From DATLGB01 sp963724135 (GTDB taxonomy: Bacteria; Actinomycetota; Thermoleophilia; Solirubrobacterales; Solirubrobacteraceae), in the NCBI GenBank assembly GCA_963724135.1, contig CAVRTA010000006.1, positions 620,001-684,000 of the forward strand: a stretch of DNA of 64,000 nucleotides, given 5' to 3'. A program made the translations under genes and the position numbers. Under the pieces are notes generated by a model. It saw nothing but the letters and a program-made list of their open reading frames with translations. It made no database searches and was not told the origin of the DNA. Below are positions 57,306 to 64,000 of this stretch, in pieces. Position 1 is the first letter of the stretch; each line of letters begins with the position of its first letter.

Positions 57306-58376
57306 TCAGGCCGGCGCCGGCGTCTTCCCCTCGGCCAGCCGGCGGCGCGCGATCGCCATCGCCGCGGAGAGCGGGGTGATGCGCTGGGAGGCGGCCTCGT
57401 CGAGCACGAGCGCCACGGTGTCGCCGATCGCGCGCACGTCGGTCTCCGCGCGCGTCTCGTCGTAGCCGCCGGGCGCGAACTCGACCGCGATGTTGACGAT
57501 GCCGCCGGCGTTGGCGACGAAGTCGGGCACCCAGAGGATGTCGCGGGCCGCGATCAGGTCGGCGATCCCGACGGAAGCGAGCTGGTTGTTGGCCGCACCG
57601 GCGATCACCCGGGCCTGGAGCGCGGGCACGGACTCCTCGTCGAGGATGCCGCCGAGGGCGCACGGCGCGAGCACCTCGGTGTCGCAGGCGAGGATCGCCT
57701 CGGGTGCCGTCCAGGTCGCGCCGAGCTCGGCCGCGAGCGCGCGGCGGGTCGGGTCGACATCGGTGACGGTCAGCTCGGCGCCCGCCTCGGTCAGCCGCCG
57801 GGCGAGGTCGCTGCCGACGTGCCCGAGCCCCATCACGGCGACGGTGCGGCCCGCGAGGTCGGCCGACCCGAACACGCGCGCGCAGGCCACCTCGATCGAC
57901 ACCTGCACGCCGAGCGCCGTCCACGGACTCGGGTCGCCCGAGCCGCCGCGCTCGCGCGGCAGCGCCGAGACGTGCGGCGTCAGCTCGGCCACCACGGCCA
58001 CGTCCTCGGGGGACACGCCGACGTCCTCGGCGGTGATGTAGCGGCCGTCCACGGTGTTGACGGTCTCGGCGAAGTCGAGCAGCGCGGCGCGGCGACGCTC
58101 GCCGGTGGCCCGCTGGCCCGGCGGCAGCACGATCACGCCCTTGCCCCCGCCCTGCGGCAGTCCCGCGACCGCCGCCTTGTAGGTCATGCCCTCCGACAGC
58201 CGCAGCGCGTCGCGCAGCGCGAGCCGCGTGTCGGCGTACGTCCACATGCGGCAGCCGCCGAGCGATGGACCGCGCACGGTCGAGTGCACCGCCACGATCG
58301 TGTAGAGCCCCGAGCGCACGCCGCGGCGGATGACGACCTCCTCGTGGTCGAGGGTGGCGACGATGCGGTCTTCCAC
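57306..58376 (-). CDS. Leu/Val/Phe (Glu-type) dehydrogenase
   Basis: A 356-residue amino-acid dehydrogenase of the leucine/valine/phenylalanine group. LSEGMTYKAAVAGLPQGGGKG holds catalytic K67 and K79. It also has DVGVSPEDVAVVAELTPHVS, the NAD fold VAVMGLGHVGSDLARRL, and ITAEDVGVS, FVANAGGIVNIAVEF. It deaminates branched-chain amino acids to keto acids. The start is GTG 58376; the longer open frame is antisense to other DNA. The sigma factor gene lies 10 bases upstream on the same strand. Confidence 0.9.
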   Translation of the reverse strand: MEDRIVATLDHEEVVIRRGVRSGLYTIVAVHSTVRGPSLGGCRMWTYADTRLALRDALRLSEGMTYKAAVAGLPQGGGKGVIVLPPGQRATGERRRAALLDFAETVNTVDGRYITAEDVGVSPEDVAVVAELTPHVSALPRERGGSGDPSPWTALGVQVSIEVACARVFGSADLAGRTVAVMGLGHVGSDLARRLTEAGAELTVTDVDPTRRALAAELGATWTAPEAILACDTEVLAPCALGGILDEESVPALQARVIAGAANNQLASVGIADLIAARDILWVPDFVANAGGIVNIAVEFAPGGYDETRAETDVRAIGDTVALVLDEAASQRITPLSAAMAIARRRLAEGKTPAPA

Positions 58377-58386
58377 GCTGCGCAGG

Positions 58387-59682
58387 CTACGACGCCGCAG
58401 CCGCGGGCGGGGGCTCGTCGCCGGCGGCCGCGGTGGCCGTGGGCGCCGCCGGCGTGACCGTGGTGGGCTGCTCCGCGGTGGCCACCGGCGTCGCCTCGGG
58501 GACGGGCGACGTCTCCGGCGCGACGGCCGTCGGCGCAACCACGACCGGCGCCGCCTCCGGCACCACCTCGTCGGCGACGACCGGCACCACCGGCGCCTCC
58601 GTGGCCGCCGGCACGACCAGCGGCGCCTGGGCCACGGACGGCGAGACCTGATGGCGCACGGGAGCGGGCGCCGGCGTCTTGGCCGACCGCCCGGCCTTCG
58701 GCGCGCGCTTCTGGTCCCCGGTGAGCTTGGTGACCTCGACCGCACCGCCGGTCGCCAGCGCGGCGCCGCAGACGACCACCGCGACCTTGCACGCCGCCGC
58801 GGTGCCGCCGATCGCACCCGCGCCGGCCGCGGCCCCGCCGCCGCCGGCGCCGGCGCCGCCGAGCCCGATGGCCTTCGCCACCACGGCGAGCGGGCCGAGG
58901 CCGGCCACCGGCGAGAGGGCGGCGAACGAGCGCCGCATTCCGCGCAGGGTCGTCCGGTACTCGGTGCACCCGGCGCACTCGCGCATGTGCTTGCGCGCGC
59001 GGCCGGACGCCTTGACCCCCCGGTCGTAGGCGTCGAGCAGGTCGCCGCGGATGACGGCGCAGTCGGTGTCGCGCGCCTGGATGGCGTCGACGAGGCTCAT
59101 CCGCGAGCGGACGAGCAGGGACTTGACGGCGGGCACGGTTACCTCCAGCGCTTCGGCGATGTCCGTGTAGGCCATCCCGTCGATCTCTCGCATCAGCAGC
59201 GCCGAGCGCTGCTGCTCGGGCAGCCGCGCGACGTCTTCGACCAAACGCCTGAGGTCCTCACGGCGCTGGGAGGTCTCGATCGGGTCCTGCAGCGGCGTGC
59301 GCGACATCTCGAAGATCTCGCTGGCCGGCGGCGTCGGACGGCGCAGGTGGTCGATGCAGCGGTTGTGCGCGACGCGGTACAGCCAGGCGCGCAGGTTGAC
59401 CTGCCGGTCGTCGCCGCGCAGCGCGCCATACGCGCGCACGAACACGTCCTGCAGGACGTCCTCGGCGTCGGCGCGCGGGCCGGTGGCGAGCATCTGCCTG
59501 ATGTAGGCGAAGATCCGCTGGCGGTAGCGGTCGTGGATGACCGCGAACGCCTCGTCGCTGCCGGCGCGGAACAAGGCGACGAGCTGCTCGTCCGAGCGCA
59601 GGCGCAGCAGCGGCGTGCCGAGCGGGCGACGGACGAGACCGGGGGCGCGGAGGGCTGACGCTTCCACCTTCGACCCATCCAA
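58387..59682 (-). CDS. ECF sigma factor fused to zinc-finger, membrane and Pro/Ala/Thr tail
   Basis: A 431-residue protein. Residues 41-115 are sigma region 2 (DVLQDVFVRAYGAL, LRAWLYRVAHNRCIDHLRR), and 135-205 are region 4 (ARLPEQQRSALLMREIDGMA, ITDIAEAL-type HTH with VPAVKSLLVRSRMSL). A zinc-finger anti-sigma-like motif follows, H232-C236-C239 in RKHMRECAGCTEYR. A Gly/Ala-rich hydrophobic region (255-316) likely crosses the membrane, and residues 320-431 are Pro/Ala/Val/Thr-rich. The start is TTG 59682; GTGs inside are alternatives. It looks like a one-protein membrane-tethered sigma system, as in some ECF groups with fused zinc-finger and transmembrane parts (from memory). Confidence 0.88.
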   Translation of the reverse strand: MDGSKVEASALRAPGLVRRPLGTPLLRLRSDEQLVALFRAGSDEAFAVIHDRYRQRIFAYIRQMLATGPRADAEDVLQDVFVRAYGALRGDDRQVNLRAWLYRVAHNRCIDHLRRPTPPASEIFEMSRTPLQDPIETSQRREDLRRLVEDVARLPEQQRSALLMREIDGMAYTDIAEALEVTVPAVKSLLVRSRMSLVDAIQARDTDCAVIRGDLLDAYDRGVKASGRARKHMRECAGCTEYRTTLRGMRRSFAALSPVAGLGPLAVVAKAIGLGGAGAGGGGAAAGAGAIGGTAAACKVAVVVCGAALATGGAVEVTKLTGDQKRAPKAGRSAKTPAPAPVRHQVSPSVAQAPLVVPAATEAPVVPVVADEVVPEAAPVVVAPTAVAPETSPVPEATPVATAEQPTTVTPAAPTATAAAGDEPPPAAAAS

Positions 59683-59711
59683 CGGAACCGGTGGCAGGAA
59701 GTTTCGGGTTT

Positions 59712-60344
59712 TCAGTCGCCGTAACCGGGATCGCCCGGGAGGAGGATCTTCGCGACCTCGCCCTCGACGACCACCTTGGGCTCGATCGGCGTGACCTCCC
59801 TGCCGCGAGCGAACGCGAGCAGGGCATCCGCGCTGTCGAAGCGCGCCAGGCCCTCGAGCACCTTGATCGTGGGAAACGCCAGTAGCAGCTCCCCCCGTTC
59901 ACCGGCGGCCAGCGCGTCCGCCGGCGCGTGCCAGCCCCAGTCCACGCATTCCGCGCCGTCGACGCGCGGCGCCGCCTCGCCGGGCGCGCGCGCCAGGAAG
60001 AAGTGCGTGTCGAAGCGCACCGCGACCTGGCGCGGCGTGATCCAGCGCGCCCACGGGAGCAGCTCCTCGGCAGCGCCGAGCACGATCCCGGCCTCCTCGG
60101 AGACCTCGCGCACGCCCGCGAGCTTGTGCGCGGACTCGTCCTCACCGTCGATCGCGTCCACTGCGCCGCCCGGGAACACCCACGCGCCGCCCATGAACCG
60201 CTGCTCGGGGTTGCGCTGAACCATCAGCACCTCAAGCGCGTCGGCGCCGCCGCGTAACACGATCACCGTCGCCGCCTGCCGCGGCGTGACCGGCTCCCCG
60301 TCGAGGTTGAGCGGCTCGAACGGGTGCTCGCGCTCCGCGTCCAT
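59712..60344 (-). CDS. NUDIX hydrolase
   Basis: A 210-residue NUDIX protein. The NUDIX box runs from GGAVDAIDGEDESA to REVSEEAGIVL near residues 61-90, slightly spread compared with the classical 23-residue pattern. VIVLRGGADALEVLMVQRNP and FMGGAWVFPGG lead into it. It resembles CoA- or acyl-CoA-diphosphatase-type NUDIX enzymes (NUDT19-like), so a nucleotide-linked diphosphate is the likely substrate. Start ATG 60344. The rubredoxin gene diverges 29 bases away. Confidence 0.85.
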   Translation of the reverse strand: MDAEREHPFEPLNLDGEPVTPRQAATVIVLRGGADALEVLMVQRNPEQRFMGGAWVFPGGAVDAIDGEDESAHKLAGVREVSEEAGIVLGAAEELLPWARWITPRQVAVRFDTHFFLARAPGEAAPRVDGAECVDWGWHAPADALAAGERGELLLAFPTIKVLEGLARFDSADALLAFARGREVTPIEPKVVVEGEVAKILLPGDPGYGD

Positions 60345-60373
60345 GGCCGCCGGGACACTACCCTGCGGCCCGC

Positions 60374-60538
60374 ATGCAGAAGTACATCTGTGAGTCGTGC
60401 GGCTTCATCTACGACCCCGCCGACGGCGACCCTGACGGAGGCATCCCCCCCGGGACGCCGTTCGAGGACATCCCGGATGACTGGTTCTGCCCCGTCTGCG
60501 GGGCCCGCAAGGCCGACTTCTCGCCCTACGAGGACTAG
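60374..60538 (+). CDS. Rubredoxin
   Basis: A 54-residue rubredoxin with the two Cys pairs that hold one iron: YICESCGFIYDPADGD and WFCPVCGARKADFSPYED. Length, PADGDPDGGIPPGTPFEDIP and the acidic surface are standard. It is an electron carrier, perhaps to an alkane or other oxygenase, or to an oxygen-defence flavodiiron enzyme, none of which is in the window. Start ATG 60374. The spermidine-synthase-like frame begins only 8-26 bases after its stop. Confidence 0.95.
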   Translation: MQKYICESCGFIYDPADGDPDGGIPPGTPFEDIPDDWFCPVCGARKADFSPYED

Positions 60539-60563
60539 GCCCCCTCTGGGCGTCCTCGTCTTC

Positions 60564-62015
60564 GTGACGGGGATGGCGGCGCTCGGGGCCGAGATCGCCG
60601 CCGCGCGCCTGATGGCGCCGTTCTTCGGCGCCAGCACGATCGTGTGGGCGAACACGATCGGCGTCGTGCTGCTGGCGCTCTCGCTCGGCTACTGGCTCGG
60701 CGGGCGGCTCGCCGACCGCCACGCACACCTGCGCGGCCTGTGCCTGCTCGTCGTCGTCGCGGCGGGTCTGCTCGCGCTCGTCCCGCTGGTGGCGCGGCCG
60801 TTCCTCGACCTGTCCGTGCGGGCGTTCGACGAGATCTCGGTCGGCGCGGCCGCCGGGTCGCTGGTCGGCGTGCTCGCGCTGGTGGCCGTCCCCGTGCTGC
60901 TGCTCGGCGCGGTGGCGCCGTGGGCACTGCGGCTCGAGCTCGCCGACGTGCGCACGACCGGTGAGACGGCCGGGCGGCTGTACGCGATCTCGACCGTCGG
61001 CTCGCTGCTCGGGACCTTCTCCAGCGCGTTGCTGCTGATCCCGCTGGTGGGCACCCAGCGGACGTTCCTGCTGTACGCCGTGCTGCTGGCCGCGGTCGCG
61101 GCGCTCGGGCTCGACCGCCGCTTCGCCCTCGCGCCGCTCGCGATCGCCGCGCTGCTCGCGATCCCGGTCGGGACGACGAAGGCCGCCACCGCCGGCGCGC
61201 GTGTGCTGGGCGAGCGCGAGACGCAGTACCAGTACGCGCGTGTGGTCGAGGACTCCGACGGGACGCGCACGCTCGAGCTCAACGAGGGCCAGGCGATCCA
61301 CTCGATGTACAAGCCGGGGTCCCACCTGACCGACAACTACTGGGACGCGTTCCTGGTCGCGCCGCTGGCCGCGCTCGGGCGCCCGCCGCGCTCGCTCGCG
61401 GTGCTCGGCGACGGCGCCGGGACGATGACGCGCGCCTACGGCCACTACTTCCCGGGCACGCGGGTGGACGCGGTCGAGATCGACGGCGAGCTCACCGAGC
61501 TCGGCCGCCGCTGGTTCGACCTGCGCGACCGGCCCGGGCTGCGCTTCTTCGCCGAGGACGCGCGGCCGTTCCTGCGCCGCACGGAGAGCCGCTACGACAC
61601 GATCTTCGTCGACGCCTACCGCCAGCCCTACATCCCCTTCTACCTGTCGACGCGCGAGTTCTTCGCCCTCGTGCGCGAGCGCCTGACCCCGGACGGCGTC
61701 GTGGTCATCAACGTCGGCCACCCGGAGACCAGCGACGAGCTCGAGAAGGTGCTCACCGCGACGCTCCAGACGTCCTTCGCCGACGTCCTGCGCGACCCGG
61801 TCAAGGACGTCAACACGCTGCTCGTCGCCGCTCGCGACCTCGACCCCGCCCGGATCGTGAGCGTCGCGCTGCCGCCGGACCTGCGCCCGATCGCCGCCGC
61901 GGCCGCCCGGCGCCTGCGCGGCCCGCTGCGCGGCGGCCGCGTCTACACGGACGACCGCGCGCCGGTCGAGTGGCTCGTCGACCGCTCGATCGTCACCTAC
62001 GCCGCGGGGGACTGA
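60564..62015 (+). CDS. Membrane spermidine synthase-like (fused MFS/SAM) protein
   Basis: About 483 residues. The first ~210 residues have six or so helices, VTGMAALGAEIAAARLMAPF at the start, IGVVLLALSLGYWLGGRLAD and RLYAISTVGSLLGTFSSALL. The second half is a spermidine-synthase-like SAM fold: LAVLGDGAGTMTRAYGHYF, RVDAVEIDGELTELGRRWFD, and YDTIFVDAYRQPYIPFYLST. A GTG at 60564 is the best start; a CTG at 60546 would give six more residues. Substrate unknown. Such proteins are often annotated fused MFS/spermidine synthase. Confidence 0.85.
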   Translation: MTGMAALGAEIAAARLMAPFFGASTIVWANTIGVVLLALSLGYWLGGRLADRHAHLRGLCLLVVVAAGLLALVPLVARPFLDLSVRAFDEISVGAAAGSLVGVLALVAVPVLLLGAVAPWALRLELADVRTTGETAGRLYAISTVGSLLGTFSSALLLIPLVGTQRTFLLYAVLLAAVAALGLDRRFALAPLAIAALLAIPVGTTKAATAGARVLGERETQYQYARVVEDSDGTRTLELNEGQAIHSMYKPGSHLTDNYWDAFLVAPLAALGRPPRSLAVLGDGAGTMTRAYGHYFPGTRVDAVEIDGELTELGRRWFDLRDRPGLRFFAEDARPFLRRTESRYDTIFVDAYRQPYIPFYLSTREFFALVRERLTPDGVVVINVGHPETSDELEKVLTATLQTSFADVLRDPVKDVNTLLVAARDLDPARIVSVALPPDLRPIAAAAARRLRGPLRGGRVYTDDRAPVEWLVDRSIVTYAAGD

Positions 62016-62043
62016 TCCGCTAGCCACGGGCGAGGCGCCGGGA

Positions 62044-62082
62044 TTGACGAATAAGGCATCCATATGGGGCCTCAGTCGTCAA
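62044..62082. terminator. Hairpin between convergent genes
   Basis: The arms TTGACGA (62044-62050) and TCGTCAA (62076-62082) enclose an inner part with CCATATGG in the middle. It sits in the 96-base gap between the spermidine-synthase-like stop and the convergent stop at 62112. It is less regular than the other two hairpins. Confidence 0.4.
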
Positions 62083-62111
62083 ACCCCGCGGGTTGGCGAC
62101 TTTCACCCCCC

Positions 62112-64000
62112 TCACGCGCCCGTCGCCGCGACGCGCCACGGCCACTCGCCCGCGGCGTCGAGCGCGAGCGTCCAGTGCTCGCTGAACTCCGCCTCGGCGT
62201 CGCGCGAGCCGGAGACCAGCGCGACCGTGTCGCGGTCCTCGACGTAGCGGCGCCCGCGCACGTCGAGCCGCACGGACAGTGTGGCCGGCGTCGCCTCGGC
62301 ATCGAGCGCGGTGATCGTCACCGCCTCGACCCTCGGCCCGCGGATCACGGTACGCGTGCGCCCGCCGGCGTCGCCCAGCAGCGCGCGCACGGCCTCGGGG
62401 CGCGCGACCGCCTCGAGGTCGGCGTCGGCGCCGTCGACGGCCTCGGCCCAGGCGGCGACAGCCCGCCGCACCGAGGTCTCGATCAGGTCGACGTCGAAGC
62501 GGCCGTCGGCGAGCGAGAGGTCCATCGCCTTCGCGCGCGCGGGCCCGGAGAAGTCGACGTCGACCAGCTCCGCGGGTGAGACGCCGGCCGGGGCCGCGTC
62601 GGCGGCGGCGCGTTCGGCGACGGCCTCGTCGCGGATGCGCGAGTCCGCCGCGGGGGTGGCGACGATCTCGGCGTCGAGGTGGTGCACGCCCTCGGCGTCC
62701 TGCTCGATCGACAGCAGCCGCCAGCCGCCGTCGCGCTTCTCCAGGGTCCAGTACTCGGAGATCTGCGTGTCCTCGGAGGACTGGCCGGTGTGCATGATCC
62801 GGCCGCCGTCGCGGGTCTCGACGTAGTCCTTGGTCATCGCCTCGACGCGCACGACGACGCGGTCGTCCTCGTCGGCGGCGCGGTTGACGAGGCCGACGTA
62901 CTCCACGCTCGGCCGGCTGACGACCACCACTCGGTTGTGCCAGCCCTTGCGCTCGAAGTCGTCGAGACGGCGCTCCCACTCGACCATCAGGTCCGCGCCG
63001 ACGAGCTCGCGCAGCCGCGCGCGATCGCGCTCGTCCCAGGCGCTCTGGATGTGCAGGAACAGGTCGCTGGCCTGTGCCACCACCGCATCGGCAGCGAACG
63101 CGGGGTCGTCGTGTGCCGCCTCCGCGGCCGCCAGCCTCACCCGCTCGAGGCGCTCGCGCCGCTTGCGCCGCAACCGGGCGGCCGTGAGGATCGCGGTGAG
63201 GATCGGCACCACGACGAAGATGAAGAGAAGGACCACCACGACGCCCAGGCTGGCGCCGCCGCCGGTACCTGAGCCGCCGGAGCCGCCGAAGCCTCCGCCG
63301 CCGGAGAACCCGCCTCCGCCACCTCCGCCGAAGCCCGACGTGCCGCCGCCGGCCCCCGCGACAGCGGACGACGCGAGGGCCAGGAACGCGAGCAGGGCCA
63401 GAGGGGCGACGCGGCGGAGCATGGGCCGATTCTTCCCTTCCCGCGCGATCAGGACAAGTGCGGGCGGCACGGTCGCCGGCAGAGTGTCGGTCACGAGGAA
63501 GAGCTGGTCCCAGGCGTAGCTGACCGCCAGCACCGCGAGCGCCCAGCGCAGTCCCGGGGCGCCCTCGGCGGCGAGGATCCCCCCGAGCACCGCGGCGGCG
63601 AGGAAGTCGCCGTAGCCGAGGCTCGAGAACGCGTACACGCCGGCCTGCAGCTGCGGGAGGCCCGGTGCGGGCTGTGCGGCGACGAGCGCCGCGTTGGCCT
63701 GCTGGAGCTGGCCGCCGAAGACGAGGAGGGCGTCGACGGCGGCCATCACGACGAGCCCGACCTTGACCAGCGTCAGCGGCGCCGAGCCGGCGATGAGGCG
63801 TCCCAGCGTCACCGCCGAGCCGATGATCAGCACGTCCGTGGCGAGGTCGCCGCCGGGCGCGTCCTGCCAGACCCAGGCGATCGCGAGCAGCGGCGCGGCG
63901 AGCAGCGCCAGCGGCGGGCGCGCACCGCGCATCGCCCAGCCCAGCGCGAGCGCGCAGCCGGGCGGGACGAGCAGCAGCGCGGCCCAGGTGTAGAAGTCGG
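62112..64000 (-). CDS. Presenilin-like (A22) membrane domain read in frame with a Tim44-like protein (partial, runs off right edge)
   Basis: One open frame runs from the right edge to 62112. Its first part is a polytopic membrane domain with the three marks of presenilin/SPP-type proteases: an Asp in VVMAAVDALLVF (codon 63732-63734), LGYGDF (GxGD, Asp codon 63606-63608), and PPALVL (PAL, about 63456-63467). The second part has its own signal-like helix (MLRRVAPLALLAFLALASSA), a Gly-rich stretch and one membrane helix (VVVVLLFIFVVVPILTAI), then a Tim44-like domain (FLHIQSAWDERDRARLRELV, WERRLDDFERKGWHNRVVVV). No stop divides them. They might be one protein or two genes with internal start 63422. 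The N-terminus is outside the window. Confidence 0.75.
   Translation of the reverse strand, partial: DFYTWAALLLVPPGCALALGWAMRGARPPLALLAAPLLAIAWVWQDAPGGDLATDVLIIGSAVTLGRLIAGSAPLTLVKVGLVVMAAVDALLVFGGQLQQANAALVAAQPAPGLPQLQAGVYAFSSLGYGDFLAAAVLGGILAAEGAPGLRWALAVLAVSYAWDQLFLVTDTLPATVPPALVLIAREGKNRPMLRRVAPLALLAFLALASSAVAGAGGGTSGFGGGGGGGFSGGGGFGGSGGSGTGGGASLGVVVVLLFIFVVVPILTAILTAARLRRKRRERLERVRLAAAEAAHDDPAFAADAVVAQASDLFLHIQSAWDERDRARLRELVGADLMVEWERRLDDFERKGWHNRVVVVSRPSVEYVGLVNRAADEDDRVVVRVEAMTKDYVETRDGGRIMHTGQSSEDTQISEYWTLEKRDGGWRLLSIEQDAEGVHHLDAEIVATPAADSRIRDEAVAERAAADAAPAGVSPAELVDVDFSGPARAKAMDLSLADGRFDVDLIETSVRRAVAAWAEAVDGADADLEAVARPEAVRALLGDAGGRTRTVIRGPRVEAVTITALDAEATPATLSVRLDVRGRRYVEDRDTVALVSGSRDAEAEFSEHWTLALDAAGEWPWRVAATGA
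63420..63441 (-). promoter_or_regulatory. Strong internal ribosome binding site and start for the Tim44-like part
   Basis: On the reverse strand, GGGAAGGGAAG is followed after nine bases by ATG (63422-63420), which begins a typical signal peptide. This is the clearest Shine-Dalgarno sequence in the region and suggests that the Tim44-like protein (436 residues, 62112-63422) is also made on its own. Confidence 0.65.

Noticed and set aside
1..64000. CRISPR arrays, rRNA or tRNA genes, IS elements
   Set aside because: Looked for repeats with spacers, tRNA-like cloverleaf ends and transposase motifs; none seen.

Overview
The window is GC-rich DNA with dense genes, many GTG starts and many stop/start overlaps of the ATGA or GTGA type. 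Gene content (HemQ-type coproheme decarboxylase, a TrxR-like ferredoxin reductase, a valine/leucine dehydrogenase, an actinobacterial-type small membrane protein operon with DUF3618, secreted proteins with basic C-terminal domains) points to a high-GC actinobacterium. My best guess is class Thermoleophilia (Solirubrobacterales or a relative). This comes from recognition of families, not from a search. I see no rRNA, tRNA, CRISPR array, IS element or phage.

About 1-19.7 kb is a surface-glycan locus. It holds GT2 and GT4 glycosyltransferases, five sulfotransferase-like genes (a sixth lies at 25.9 kb), three SAM methyltransferases, three hexapeptide-repeat acyltransferases, a membrane O-acyltransferase, and a 915-residue membrane protein in which a GT39-like glycosyltransferase is fused to a Wzx-like flippase. 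Two neighbouring sulfotransferases are tandem paralogs that each carry an NTF2/SnoaL-like domain. The likely product is an exported, sulfated, methylated and acylated polysaccharide or glycolipid.

About 19.7-34 kb is mostly housekeeping. It holds hemQ with a ferredoxin reductase, a thioredoxin-fold lipoprotein with a polytopic membrane partner, a clan GH-A-like lipoprotein, and the Fe-S genes erpA diverging from bolA-grxD around a palindrome. Further on are another sulfotransferase and GT2, an ABC-2 exporter, mtnA, a small glutaredoxin-like gene, a DegV protein, an AI-2E family exporter, and a TetR-led operon of small membrane proteins.

About 34-52 kb is dominated by acyl-CoA and related metabolism: a BKACE enzyme, an arginase-fold enzyme, enoyl-CoA hydratases and two acyl-CoA dehydrogenases around a very large secreted M14 carboxypeptidase, followed by an MFS transporter. 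Between about 44.98 and 49.34 kb four consecutive genes (molybdopterin oxidoreductase, LtrA-like, SDR, PlsC-like) are cut by many single-base indels, mostly in short G/C runs. This looks more like a poorly polished stretch than true decay.

About 49.7-64 kb holds a TauE-like permease, a cyclic-nucleotide phosphodiesterase-like enzyme, a stand-alone biotinyl domain, gamma-glutamyltransferase, a BioF/KBL-type enzyme, a PQQ sugar dehydrogenase lipoprotein, an MBL hydrolase, an amino-acid dehydrogenase, an ECF sigma factor fused to a zinc-finger/membrane/proline-rich tail, a NUDIX hydrolase, a rubredoxin and a membrane spermidine-synthase-like protein. At the edge is an open frame that joins a presenilin-like (A22) membrane domain to a Tim44-like protein. 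No gene-free stretch exceeds about 300 bases; the longest (25668-25894 and 35778-35990) are about 210-230 bases.
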